64,000 nucleotides of DNA, taken from NCBI GenBank assembly GCA_002239105.1, contig MPNQ01000013.1:1-64000 (forward strand). The letters are read 5' to 3'. The position numbers were made by a program, and so were the translations under genes. The notes beneath the pieces were generated by a model. It was not told where the DNA came from. It searched no databases and was given only the letters and a program-made list of their open reading frames with translations. Of this stretch, positions 49,381 through 57,131 are shown piece by piece (the first letter of the stretch is position 1; each line of letters opens with the position of its first letter). This stretch comes from a marine group bacterium Sva0996 bin134 (GTDB lineage Bacteria; Actinomycetota; Acidimicrobiia; Acidimicrobiales; Bin134).

Positions 49381-49393
49381 GCCCCCGTTCACT

Positions 49394-50053
49394 ATGGCCA
49401 AGTCACCCCCACGGAAATCTCGCCAGCAGAGACCGCTCCAGCGCAAAATCGACCAACGAGTTCCCAGGCGGACCTTTCTTGTCTTCTGCGAAGGACGAAG
49501 GACTGAACCGGATTACCTCAAAGCGCTGAAACGCGAGCCTGAGGTACGCAGCATTGCCTCAGTAGACATCCGTATCCACGAAGACACCCTTGGCTCCGCT
49601 CCCTTGACATTGGTCGAAGCAGCAGTTCATGCCCGCTCCCGCACTGGTCAGGACTGGAGCGAGATCGACGAGGTCTGGTGCCTATTCGATGTTGAGTGGC
49701 CTCAAAACCACCCCAATCTTACAGAAGCCCGTGCTCTTGCCAGGAGGAACGATGTCAACGTTGCAGTGTCCAATCCGTGCTTCGAGCTATGGCTAGTCCT
49801 GCATTTCCAAGACCAAACTGCGTGGCTCGACACGAACGCCTCCAAGCGCCTGCTCAAAGGCCATGATGACAGCGAGGGCAAGGCCGTAGACGGCGCAATC
49901 TACATGCCCCTTCGAGCTGAGGCCGCTCGCCGAGCTCTGTCCCTCGACATGAGGCACAAAGGCGACGGAAAAACCTTTCCAAGAAACAACCCCTCATCTG
50001 GCATGCACCAATTCCTCGATGCCGTCCAACGACCAGAGACCGACCCAAGATGA
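49394..50053 (+). CDS. RloB/AbiLii-like TOPRIM-type protein (defence)
   Basis: A 219-residue RloB-family protein. A basic N-terminus (K-S-P-P-R-K-S-R-Q-Q-R) is followed by F-L-V-F-C-E-G-R-R-T-E (Glu33, Glu38), C-L-F-D-V-E-W (Asp99, Glu101) and the family hallmark S-N-P-C-F-E-L-W-L-V-L-H-F (Glu131). The acidic set in a Rossmann-like order suggests a TOPRIM-type metal nuclease site. It would be the effector that the ATPase at 48127 controls; phage resistance by abortive infection is the expected role. ATG 49394 is used, since earlier in-frame sequence overlaps the ATPase gene. Confidence 0.85.
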   Translation: MAKSPPRKSRQQRPLQRKIDQRVPRRTFLVFCEGRRTEPDYLKALKREPEVRSIASVDIRIHEDTLGSAPLTLVEAAVHARSRTGQDWSEIDEVWCLFDVEWPQNHPNLTEARALARRNDVNVAVSNPCFELWLVLHFQDQTAWLDTNASKRLLKGHDDSEGKAVDGAIYMPLRAEAARRALSLDMRHKGDGKTFPRNNPSSGMHQFLDAVQRPETDPR

Positions 50054-50303
50054 CAAAGGAGATGGAGAACCGACACGCATCTCAACCGCGCGGTGCTATA
50101 TCTGTGATGCGCGGCTGGCCCAGTAAGTCTTGCTCCTGCCTTACCCATGGAGAAGCCCTGGCCGCAGGTGGATGAGGTGATCGATCGGCTGGACGACAGC
50201 GGCAAGATCCACTTTCCACCTGGGGAAGGCTCTCTGAGTCACCGAGGCGCTTCAGGATGTGGACACGGCATCGAGGTCCACCAGCTGTTCTGTGATCTTC
50301 AAA
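50054..50303. other. Intergenic spacer within the defence-like island
   Basis: 250 bp between the two convergent halves of the island. It has a 64-codon plus-strand reading frame (50147-50341, starting M-E-K-P-W-P-Q-V-D-E) that runs into the CBS gene's 3' end. It has no recognisable motif and I do not call it a gene. No other structure was seen apart from the hairpin at its right edge. Confidence 0.4.
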
Positions 50304-50319
50304 GGAGGGTCAGTCCTCC
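50304..50319 (-). terminator. Small hairpin at the CBS gene stop
   Basis: GGAGG and CCTCC enclose a 6-nt loop overlapping the stop codon of the CBS-domain gene. On the minus strand the hairpin is followed by TTTG. It is a weak candidate terminator. Confidence 0.35.
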
Positions 50320-50720
50320 GCACAATCGCATAGGGTTCTGAGAGCATCCCACAGTGAGGTGATGCCCTTCACTGTGTCGTCTGTTCCGAGGACGAGTACG
50401 AAGTCGTGGAGACGGTAGTAGTCGAGCAGCGCGCAACATATCACAGCGCTGTCCCACTGGAGCATCCCTTCGGGCAACTCTATGCGCTGCCGCATGGCGT
50501 CCCGGACAGGCGTGCCGCGTGCCGCCGGGTCATTCAGGGCGTGACCGTCTTGGGCGAGCCAGCGGTAGCTGATCACCCCAACGAGCGCTCCCAGGTCATT
50601 GACGACCGGCACTTGGTCGAACCCGTGGTCCTTCATCAGGGTCAGGGCTTCGATGAGCTTGCCGCTGTCGCTCACTGTGACGACGCGGGTTTGCATTGCG
50701 TCTCCGATTGTCGCGTGCAT
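50310..50720 (-). CDS. CBS-domain pair protein
   Basis: A 136-residue protein made of two CBS motifs: residues about 8-58 (A-M-Q-T-R-V-V-T-V-S-D, then F-D-Q-V-P-V-V-N-D-L-G-A-L-V-G-V-I-S) and about 70-130 (D-A-M-R-Q-R-I-E-L, ending D-T-V-K-G-I-T-S-L). Such Bateman modules bind AMP, ATP or SAM and act as sensors. It has its own ribosome-binding site (AGAGAGGA). It lies 121 bp downstream of, and on the same strand as, the second ATPase/TOPRIM pair, so it may be the third gene of that operon or an unrelated passenger. Confidence 0.82.
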   Translation of the reverse strand: MHATIGDAMQTRVVTVSDSGKLIEALTLMKDHGFDQVPVVNDLGALVGVISYRWLAQDGHALNDPAARGTPVRDAMRQRIELPEGMLQWDSAVICCALLDYYRLHDFVLVLGTDDTVKGITSLWDALRTLCDCAED

Positions 50721-50841
50721 GATTTTCCTCTCTTACGGGATCAGCAGTCGTGTGTGTGGCCCTTGGAGGCGTAATCGGGGTGCCTGTGCCCTCCGTCCGG
50801 CGTCAGGTAAGGGTGTGGTCCCCCGTGGCCTATGCCACCGA

Positions 50842-51462
50842 CTATAGGCCTAGTTGTCGTTCAATCCAGACGCGCAACCGATCCAGATCCTGAAGTGCCC
50901 GATCCAGGCTCGGCGAGCGCGTACGGGCGCGTGACGGCTTCCAGACTCCGTGACTGAAGTCGGTAATCAAGGCCACGTAGTCTGGGCCAAGCTTCCGGCC
51001 ACTCCCTGCTCTAGGCGGGATTCCCTGCTTGATGTCTCGCTTGGTTGAATTGCGGCACTGTTCGATCAACTCATTCTTTGGGTAATCCAGCTCGTCGACA
51101 GAATCCGGCAGGTGGGTGCGAATCCCGAAGTAGTCTGCGAATCCCTCATGATCAGCCAGTAGCCACGCTTCAATGGATCTGACTACGAGCCGAAAGCACA
51201 TTCCGTATTGCCAAGGACGGTCAAGCAGTTGTGACTTGAGCCCAGGAACGCAAATGTCCTGGTCGTCGTGGTCCAGATCGCGAAGCACCAACCAGGGTCG
51301 TCGAGCAGCGCTGTCGTTCCAGCCGGGAAGCTTCTGGTCGATCTGGTGCTTATTTCCCGCGATCTTGACTAGATCTAGCGACAAACCCGCTTCGGCCAAC
51401 AGTCGCGCTGCTATTGGTTCGTCAGCCTTTCCTTCGACCGCACAGAGCACTGGGAACGTCAC
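50842..51462 (-). CDS. TOPRIM-like effector protein (DUF4276/OLD-type) paired with ATPase
   Basis: A 206-residue protein with the acidic pattern of stand-alone TOPRIM-like nucleases: L-C-A-V-E-G-K-A-D-E (Glu10), L-R-D-L-D-H-D-D (Asp62, Asp64) and S-I-E-A-W-L-L-A-D (Glu98). The third motif parallels the F-E-L-W-L-V-L of the RloB protein at 49394, though the sequences otherwise differ. The GTG at 51462 overlaps the ATPase stop (GTGA), so the two are translationally coupled. The gene order, ATPase then TOPRIM, matches PARIS-, OLD- and AbiL-like defence systems; the exact family is uncertain. Confidence 0.75.
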   Translation of the reverse strand: MTFPVLCAVEGKADEPIAARLLAEAGLSLDLVKIAGNKHQIDQKLPGWNDSAARRPWLVLRDLDHDDQDICVPGLKSQLLDRPWQYGMCFRLVVRSIEAWLLADHEGFADYFGIRTHLPDSVDELDYPKNELIEQCRNSTKRDIKQGIPPRAGSGRKLGPDYVALITDFSHGVWKPSRARTRSPSLDRALQDLDRLRVWIERQLGL

Positions 51463-52616
51463 AGGAGCAAGGACAGCTTCTCAATCCCGGATGGCGTCGT
51501 TCGCTGCGCAAGAATCTCATTGAGGCCAAAATCGAGGGCGAGATGATCTTCGATTCCCTCAAGATCGGCGGCCATTATCGCAGTGGTGCCCTCTTTGTCC
51601 GGCTGGAGGATGACCACTTCGTCGAGGCCCAGACCCGGGTCAGCCAAGATCTCCATCGAGTGGGTAGACAGGATTGCCTGGGTGCCGCTGTGACGAGTGG
51701 CACGACTGAGTAGTGATGGCAGACGGCGCACGATGGCATCATGCAGAGAAAGCTCGGGTTCTTCCATCAATATGACTTGGTTGGTTCGTGAGGACCTTTC
51801 AGTGAGCATCCACAGCATTCCGATCAGCCGAAGGGTGCCATCGGAAAAGTCGCTTTCGTCCTGCCAGACAGCGTTTCTGCGCCAGTGATGGTAGGAAGCT
51901 TCTAAGTGAGGTGCTCCAGCCGCATCACGGACGAGGCGTAGTTCCTGGAGCTGGGGAACGGCCACTCGCAGTGCTTCATTGATCTTCCTAAGTCGGGCGT
52001 CAAGAGTCCTCTTATTTGTCTCGGACATCCGAACCAGTAGGTTTCTCCCAAAGGGGTCCATGTTTCCGTTCTGACCCATATCCGGGTCGCGCATGACTTG
52101 GGGGACGAGATGCAAATAGCGGATCCCGACTAGAAACTCGGCAATCTCCCGGAAGTTCTTGTTGGTGTTGACCTGTTCTAGAGCGGTCTGCGTCAGCCGT
52201 TCTTTGTCGTTCTCGTCTTCTGGGCTGGGCCTATCGAGCACGATCTCGTCGTTTCGACGGACAATCTCCGAGAAGACAATTGGGCGGTGCCTACCTGCCG
52301 GTTCAGACTTGAAACTAAGTTCGTAGGTCCATTCTGTGTTGTTGGCTATGTCACTCAGGCAGATCTCCAGGTTCACACGACCGTGGTTGAAATTCCGAGC
52401 AGCTAAACATCGCACCCGCTTGAGTCCGCCACGAACCTCTAGTGCGGGCTGCAAACCTCCACCAGTCGCGGCCACATCGCGCAAGAATCGCAGAGCATCC
52501 AGCAAGTTCGATTTCCCCGAGGCGTTGGGGCCGACAACGAACAGGCGGTCGGCAACAGGGATATCGACCGCTTTGAAGTTTCGCCAATTCTTCAGGGACA
52601 GGTGGGCGAGGCGCAT
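51459..52616 (-). CDS. AAA_21-type ATPase of a second defence pair
   Basis: A 385-residue RecF/OLD-like ABC ATPase. The start M-R-L-A-H-L-S-L-K-N-W-R-N-F is typical. Walker A is G-P-N-A-S-G-K-S-N-L-L-D-A-L (Lys35), the signature region F-S-D-G-T-L-R-L-I, Walker B V-I-L-M-E-E-P-E-L-S-L-H, and the switch S-T-H-S. It is homologous in design to the ATPase at 48127 but distinct in sequence and shorter. It probably senses a phage trigger and regulates the coupled TOPRIM-like protein. G+C is clearly lower than in the M24 gene it diverges from (56 bp apart). Confidence 0.86.
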   Translation of the reverse strand: MRLAHLSLKNWRNFKAVDIPVADRLFVVGPNASGKSNLLDALRFLRDVAATGGGLQPALEVRGGLKRVRCLAARNFNHGRVNLEICLSDIANNTEWTYELSFKSEPAGRHRPIVFSEIVRRNDEIVLDRPSPEDENDKERLTQTALEQVNTNKNFREIAEFLVGIRYLHLVPQVMRDPDMGQNGNMDPFGRNLLVRMSETNKRTLDARLRKINEALRVAVPQLQELRLVRDAAGAPHLEASYHHWRRNAVWQDESDFSDGTLRLIGMLWMLTERSSRTNQVILMEEPELSLHDAIVRRLPSLLSRATRHSGTQAILSTHSMEILADPGLGLDEVVILQPDKEGTTAIMAADLEGIEDHLALDFGLNEILAQRTTPSGIEKLSLLL

Positions 52617-52672
52617 CCGCTGGCCAGTCTATCCCTGTGGCATGAAGAGCGGCCTTGAGGCAAAGTAAGTCA

Positions 52673-53896
52673 ATGAACTCTGCCACCGCCGCCCCGGTGT
52701 TGGAGCTCGATGTCGGGCGGCTGCGGCGGGAGCGGTATGCCAAGTTGCAGGCCCAGATGGCTGCCGACGGGCTCGATGCCCTGGTGTTGCTCCACGGTCC
52801 CCACGTGGCCTACGCCACCGACTGCCTCCCCGAGGCCGCCGACGCCACCCACGTCGCGGCCAACCGCCCCGTCGCCGTGGTTCTCGCCGACGAGCCCCAG
52901 CCGTGCCTGCTGGGCGGCGATCCCGACGGCCTCGACGTCGACGCCCACCCCGCCGTCTGGCCCGATATCGACGAAGGGGCTGCCGACCTCAGCGCCCAGC
53001 TAGACGCCATACTCGGCCAGCACGCCCACGGGGGGCGCGTCGGCATCGACTTGATGTCCGGCGCAATGCTCCGCACCGGCGTGCTGTCTTCTGCCGAGAT
53101 CGCTGATGCCGCCAACACCCTGGCCGCGGTCAAGCTCCACAAGACCATCGACGAGCTGGCCTGTATTCACCAGGCCCAAGTTCGCACCAGCCGGGCCATG
53201 GCCACGGTGCAAGAGGCCTTGGTTCCCGGTGTGCGCCGCAGCGAGCTGGCTGCCGTGTTCCTCCGCCGCCTCCGCGAAGAGGGCATCGACGCCAACATGA
53301 TCGACGTCATCTTCCAGCCCATGGCCCGCCGCATGGCCGACGGCCCCCGCACCACCACCGGCCATCTGGCCTTCCCCACCTGGTCGGGCGACCCGGTCTA
53401 CGCCGAGGGCGACCTCATCTGGGTGGACGCCGGCAGCGACTACCACGGCTACGCCTCCGACTTCGGCCGCACCTGGGTGGTCGGCCGCCCGCCCACCCCC
53501 GCCGAGCAGCGCTGCTTCGAGCGGTGGCTGGCGGTCATGGACGCCACCTACGCCGCCATCGTCCCCGGAGCCACCTTCGCCGAGGTGTGTGCCGCAGCCA
53601 CCGCCGCCGACGCCCCCCACCGGCCCGACGGCGACCCCCCGTGGATGCCGCATTTCTACCTGGTCCACGGCGTTGGTGTCGAGAGCGCCGAGATGCCCTT
53701 TTTGGGCACCGACAACGGCCCCGATTTCGACGCCGCCCACACCCTGGAGCCCGGCATGGTCATGGTGCTGGAGCCCGCCATCTGGGAAGACGGCACCGGC
53801 GGCTACCGGGCCGAGGAGATCGTGGCCGTCACCGACAACGGTTGGATTCCCCTGGGCGGCGGCCACCCCTACGACCCCTTTGAGATGCCCACATGA
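52673..53896 (+). CDS. M24-family metallopeptidase (Xaa-Pro peptidase/creatinase fold)
   Basis: A 407-residue pita-bread-fold hydrolase. An N-terminal creatinase domain (about 1-150) precedes the catalytic domain with all five metal ligands: W-V-D-A-G-S-D and S-D-F-G-R-T (two Asp), V-H-G-V-G-V-E-S (His), V-L-E-P-A-I-W (Glu) and R-A-E-E-I-V (Glu). It could cleave X-Pro peptides or amidines/amides such as creatine or ectoine derivatives. ATG 52673 is used; an upstream TTG at 52655 is possible. It is the first gene of a four-gene operon with ATGA overlaps. Confidence 0.88.
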   Translation: MNSATAAPVLELDVGRLRRERYAKLQAQMAADGLDALVLLHGPHVAYATDCLPEAADATHVAANRPVAVVLADEPQPCLLGGDPDGLDVDAHPAVWPDIDEGAADLSAQLDAILGQHAHGGRVGIDLMSGAMLRTGVLSSAEIADAANTLAAVKLHKTIDELACIHQAQVRTSRAMATVQEALVPGVRRSELAAVFLRRLREEGIDANMIDVIFQPMARRMADGPRTTTGHLAFPTWSGDPVYAEGDLIWVDAGSDYHGYASDFGRTWVVGRPPTPAEQRCFERWLAVMDATYAAIVPGATFAEVCAAATAADAPHRPDGDPPWMPHFYLVHGVGVESAEMPFLGTDNGPDFDAAHTLEPGMVMVLEPAIWEDGTGGYRAEEIVAVTDNGWIPLGGGHPYDPFEMPT

Positions 53897-54825
53897 GCCT
53901 GCACCTCCAGCGCCGCACCCGAGCCATCGACGCCCTGGCCGCTGCCGGGATCGACTTCCTGGTGTGCGGGCGACAAGACCACATCAACTACATCACCGGC
54001 GCCCATCAACTCTGGACCGCTGGCGCCCGCCCGTTCGGCCCGGTGTGCACCCTGAACACCGCCACCTCAGAGATATTCCTGCTGTCCACCTGGGACGAGG
54101 GCGTCCCCGACGACATCGATCTCGACCACCTCCACGGCATCACCTGGAGCGGGGCGATCATCTACCAGCGCCTGGTCGCCACCCCGGGGATAGCCGAGGC
54201 CAATCGGGTGGGCATCGACGCCTGGTCTCCCGGCATGGCTGGCCTCCTCAGCGCGGTTGCCCCCAACGCTGAGATCGTCCCCGCCGACGACATCTTGGCC
54301 CAAGCCCGCCGCACCAAGCTCCCCTCCGAGGTCGACGCCATCCAGGCTTCCTGCGCTGTGGCCGCTGCCGGTGCCGCCGCGGCCCTCGCCCACCCCGGCT
54401 CCGATGCTCAAAGGCTGGCCGCCGGCGTGGAGGCCATGGCCCTGGCCGGGTCGTCCACCCCTGCCGCCGAGCCCCGAGTAGAGGGCCCCATCGTCGACTT
54501 CAGCAGCATCCGATCCCACTACGAGGGCGGCCTAGGCCGCACGGCCAACGGCGACCCCGAGCTCACCGCCGGGCTCATCGCGGCCTGCGTCCCCGGCGCC
54601 ACCGCCGAAGATCTCCGCCGAGCTGCCCCCGACGGCGAATGGCTGGTGCGGGGATGCGGTATGGGCTATGAGCCGCCCGTGATAAACACCCGCTACGGTA
54701 AAGGGGAGGTACTGGAAGCAGACATTGTGCTGAGCGTGGGCGCCAGCATCGGCGCCGACCACCGGCGCGACATCGTTCTGGTCACCGAAACCACACCCGA
54801 GATCCTCTCTTTGGAGACGGCATGA
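53893..54825 (+). CDS. Degenerate M24-family protein (predicted pseudo-enzyme)
   Basis: A 310-residue relative of the preceding M24 protein. The creatinase-like N-terminus is normal (Y-I-T-G-A-H-Q-L-W), but the C-terminal domain is shortened and has lost the metal site. V-D-F-S-S keeps one Asp, the second Asp position reads G-G-L-G-R-T, the HG-x-G motif reads G-C-G-M-G, the L-E-P-G motif reads L-S-V-G, and the final Glu is replaced near D-H-R-R-D. It is therefore probably not a peptidase. Coupling to the intact M24 gene (ATG 53893 inside its stop) suggests a structural or regulatory heterodimer partner. Decay toward a pseudogene is the alternative, but the frame is intact. Confidence 0.75.
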   Translation: MSLHLQRRTRAIDALAAAGIDFLVCGRQDHINYITGAHQLWTAGARPFGPVCTLNTATSEIFLLSTWDEGVPDDIDLDHLHGITWSGAIIYQRLVATPGIAEANRVGIDAWSPGMAGLLSAVAPNAEIVPADDILAQARRTKLPSEVDAIQASCAVAAAGAAAALAHPGSDAQRLAAGVEAMALAGSSTPAAEPRVEGPIVDFSSIRSHYEGGLGRTANGDPELTAGLIAACVPGATAEDLRRAAPDGEWLVRGCGMGYEPPVINTRYGKGEVLEADIVLSVGASIGADHRRDIVLVTETTPEILSLETA

Positions 54826-56006
54826 ACCTCAACTACGACGCCTACGACGCCGACAACCACCTCTACGAGCCCATCGACTCGTTCACCCGCCACCTGCCCG
54901 AGCGCTACCGCACCGCCATCCGCTACGTGGACATCGAAGGCCGCACCAAGATCGCCATCAACAACAAGATCAGCGAGTACATCCCCAACCCCACCTTCGA
55001 GGTGGTGGCCGCGCCCGGCGCCTGGGAGGACTACTACCGGGGCAAGAACACCGATGGCAAGACCCTGCGGGAGCTCACCGGCAAACCCATCCGCTGCCAT
55101 CCTGGTTTTCGCCATCCCGATGACCGCATCAAGCTGCTCGACGAGCAAGGGGTGTACGGCACCCTGCTGTTTCCCACTCTGGCCTCGCTCCTCGAAGAGC
55201 GGATGAAAGACGACATCGAGCTCACCCACGCCGCGGTGTCCGCCTTCAACCGGTGGATGCTCGACGAGTGGACCTTCAACTACCAAGGCCGCATCTTCCC
55301 CACGCCGATCATCACCCTGCCCGACCCCCGCAGGGCCATCGATGAGTTGGAGTGGGCCGTCGACAACGGCGCCCGAGCGGTGCTGATCCGCCCTGCCCCG
55401 GTGCCCGGACTGAGGGGCTCCCGATCAATGGGCCTGCCCGAGTTCGACGACTTCTGGAATGTGGTCGAGCAGACCGGCATCTTCGTGGCCTGCCATGCCT
55501 CCGATTCCGGCTATGACTCCTACGCCAGCGACTGGGAGGGCGGCCGCGACGAGTTCCTGCCGTTCAAGCCCGCCGCCTTCCGCCTGGTCATCAGCCACGG
55601 ACGCCCCATCTTCGACACCATGGCGGCCATGATCTGCCACGGTCTGTTCGAGCGCCATCCCAACCTGCGGGTGGCCTCCATCGAAAACGGCTCCACCTGG
55701 GTGGCCCCGCTGCTGTTGGAGCTGTCCGATGCCTACTCCAAGATGCCCCAAGAGTTCGCCGAAGACCCGCTGGAAACCTTCCGCCGCCACATCTCGGTCA
55801 GCCCGTTCTATGAGGAGGACATCTCCGGCCTCATCGACCACATCGGCATCGACCGGGTGCTGTTCGGCTCCGACTTCCCCCACCCCGAAGGACTCGGCAA
55901 ACCGCTCGACTTCGTCAAGGAAGTCGAAGACCGCAGCGCTGAGGACCAGCGCAAGGTCATGTCTGAGAACCTCAAAGAGCTCCTCACTCTCCGACCGGCT
56001 GCATGA
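54822..56006 (+). CDS. Amidohydrolase (Amidohydro_2 family)
   Basis: A 394-residue metal hydrolase, the close paralogue of the protein at 23558. Motifs are Y-D-A-D-N-H-L-Y-E-P (metal site), K-I-S-E-Y-I-P-N-P-T-F, A-V-L-I-R-P-A-P-V-P-G, C-H-A-S-D-S-G-Y, S-I-E-N-G-S-T-W and F-G-S-D-F-P-H-P-E-G (catalytic Asp). It is third in the M24 operon (ATG 54822 overlaps the stop upstream) and is itself overlapped by the kinase gene, so it probably shares a pathway with the M24 proteins and the APH kinase. The substrate is unknown. Confidence 0.87.
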   Translation: MNLNYDAYDADNHLYEPIDSFTRHLPERYRTAIRYVDIEGRTKIAINNKISEYIPNPTFEVVAAPGAWEDYYRGKNTDGKTLRELTGKPIRCHPGFRHPDDRIKLLDEQGVYGTLLFPTLASLLEERMKDDIELTHAAVSAFNRWMLDEWTFNYQGRIFPTPIITLPDPRRAIDELEWAVDNGARAVLIRPAPVPGLRGSRSMGLPEFDDFWNVVEQTGIFVACHASDSGYDSYASDWEGGRDEFLPFKPAAFRLVISHGRPIFDTMAAMICHGLFERHPNLRVASIENGSTWVAPLLLELSDAYSKMPQEFAEDPLETFRRHISVSPFYEEDISGLIDHIGIDRVLFGSDFPHPEGLGKPLDFVKEVEDRSAEDQRKVMSENLKELLTLRPAA

Positions 56007-57112
56007 GCGAACCCACTGAATCAACTACGGATTCCAGCGTCTTCTCGCGCTCCGACACCGACGAGGCCTCCGAGGCCGAGCGCACCAAAGGCCTGATCGA
56101 ACCCGTCGCGCTGGGGGAGTGGATGGACGCCCAAGGCCTCCCCGGCCAGGGCGAGCCCATCACCAGCCGGTTCATCTCCGGCGGCGCCTCCAACGAGATC
56201 TTCGAGATCTGCCGGGGCGAGCATCGCTGGGCCCTGCGCCGCCCGCCCCGCAAAGTCCCCGACGGCCGCAACGAGACCATGATGCGGGAGTTCCGCATCC
56301 TCTCGGCGTTGGCCGACACCGACGTCCCCCACGCCCGGGCCGCGGGTGGCACCGACGACACCAGCATCATTGGGGCCGCCTTCTACCTCATGGACTTCGT
56401 CGACGGCTGGTCGCCCATCAGCGAGCCCGGCTGGCCCGAGCCGTTCGCCTCAAACATGGACGCTCGCCCCGCCCTGGCCTACGAGCTGGTCGACGCCATC
56501 GCCCGGCTGTCCAAGGTCGACTGGCAGGCCAACGGCCTCGAGGGCCTGGGCCGCCCCGAGGGATTCCACGAGCGCCAAGTCGACCGCTGGTACGCCCACC
56601 TCAACCGCTTCAAGTTCCGCGACATCCCCGGCCTCGACACCGCGGGCGACTGGCTCAGGGGCCGCACCCCCCGCAGCTACACCCCGGGCATCATGCACGG
56701 CGACTACCAATTCGCCAATGTCATGTTCCACCACGGCGCCCCCGCGAGGATGGCCGCCGTCGTCGACTGGGAGATGGGCACGGTGGGGGACCCGCTGCTC
56801 GATCTTGCCTGGGTGGTCATGAACTGGCCCGAAGACGAGGCCAGCCGCCCTTCGGTGGGCTACGTCGACTACGAGGGCCTGCCCTTCCGCGACGATCTGC
56901 TGGAGCGCTACGCCATCATGTCGGGCCGCGACGTCGACGAGATCGACTACTACGTGATCCTGGCCCGCTTCAAGCTGGCCATCGTGCTCGAGGGCGGCTA
57001 CGCCCGCTTCGTGGCCGGCGGCGCCGACAACCCCCGCATGGAAGCCTTCGGCCGCGTCGTCCTAGACCTTGCCCGCGACGCCGCCGCTCTAGCCCAAACC
57101 ACTCAGCTCTAG
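56003..57112 (+). CDS. APH-family phosphotransferase, ACAD10/11-kinase-like
   Basis: A 369-residue kinase-fold protein. The N-lobe has F-I-S-G-G-A-S-N-E-I-F and R-R-P-P. The catalytic loop is I-M-H-G-D-Y-Q-F-A-N-V-M and the metal motif V-V-D-W-E-M-G. These resemble the aminoglycoside-phosphotransferase domain fused to acyl-CoA dehydrogenase in animal ACAD10/11 and the separate kinase LvaA of Pseudomonas levulinate catabolism, which phosphorylates 4-hydroxyacyl-CoA. An acyl-CoA dehydrogenase of ACAD10/11 character lies 1.3 kb away (58458). ATG 56003 overlaps the amidohydrolase stop; the first 35 residues are low-complexity and acidic. Confidence 0.85.
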   Translation: MSEPTESTTDSSVFSRSDTDEASEAERTKGLIEPVALGEWMDAQGLPGQGEPITSRFISGGASNEIFEICRGEHRWALRRPPRKVPDGRNETMMREFRILSALADTDVPHARAAGGTDDTSIIGAAFYLMDFVDGWSPISEPGWPEPFASNMDARPALAYELVDAIARLSKVDWQANGLEGLGRPEGFHERQVDRWYAHLNRFKFRDIPGLDTAGDWLRGRTPRSYTPGIMHGDYQFANVMFHHGAPARMAAVVDWEMGTVGDPLLDLAWVVMNWPEDEASRPSVGYVDYEGLPFRDDLLERYAIMSGRDVDEIDYYVILARFKLAIVLEGGYARFVAGGADNPRMEAFGRVVLDLARDAAALAQTTQL

Positions 57113-57131
57113 CCGCTCTCCGACTAACCGA

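Noticed and set aside
50147..50341. 64-codon frame between the RloB and CBS genes
   Set aside because: It has no ribosome-binding site or recognised motif and its end overlaps the CBS gene antisense; kept only as a note on the spacer.
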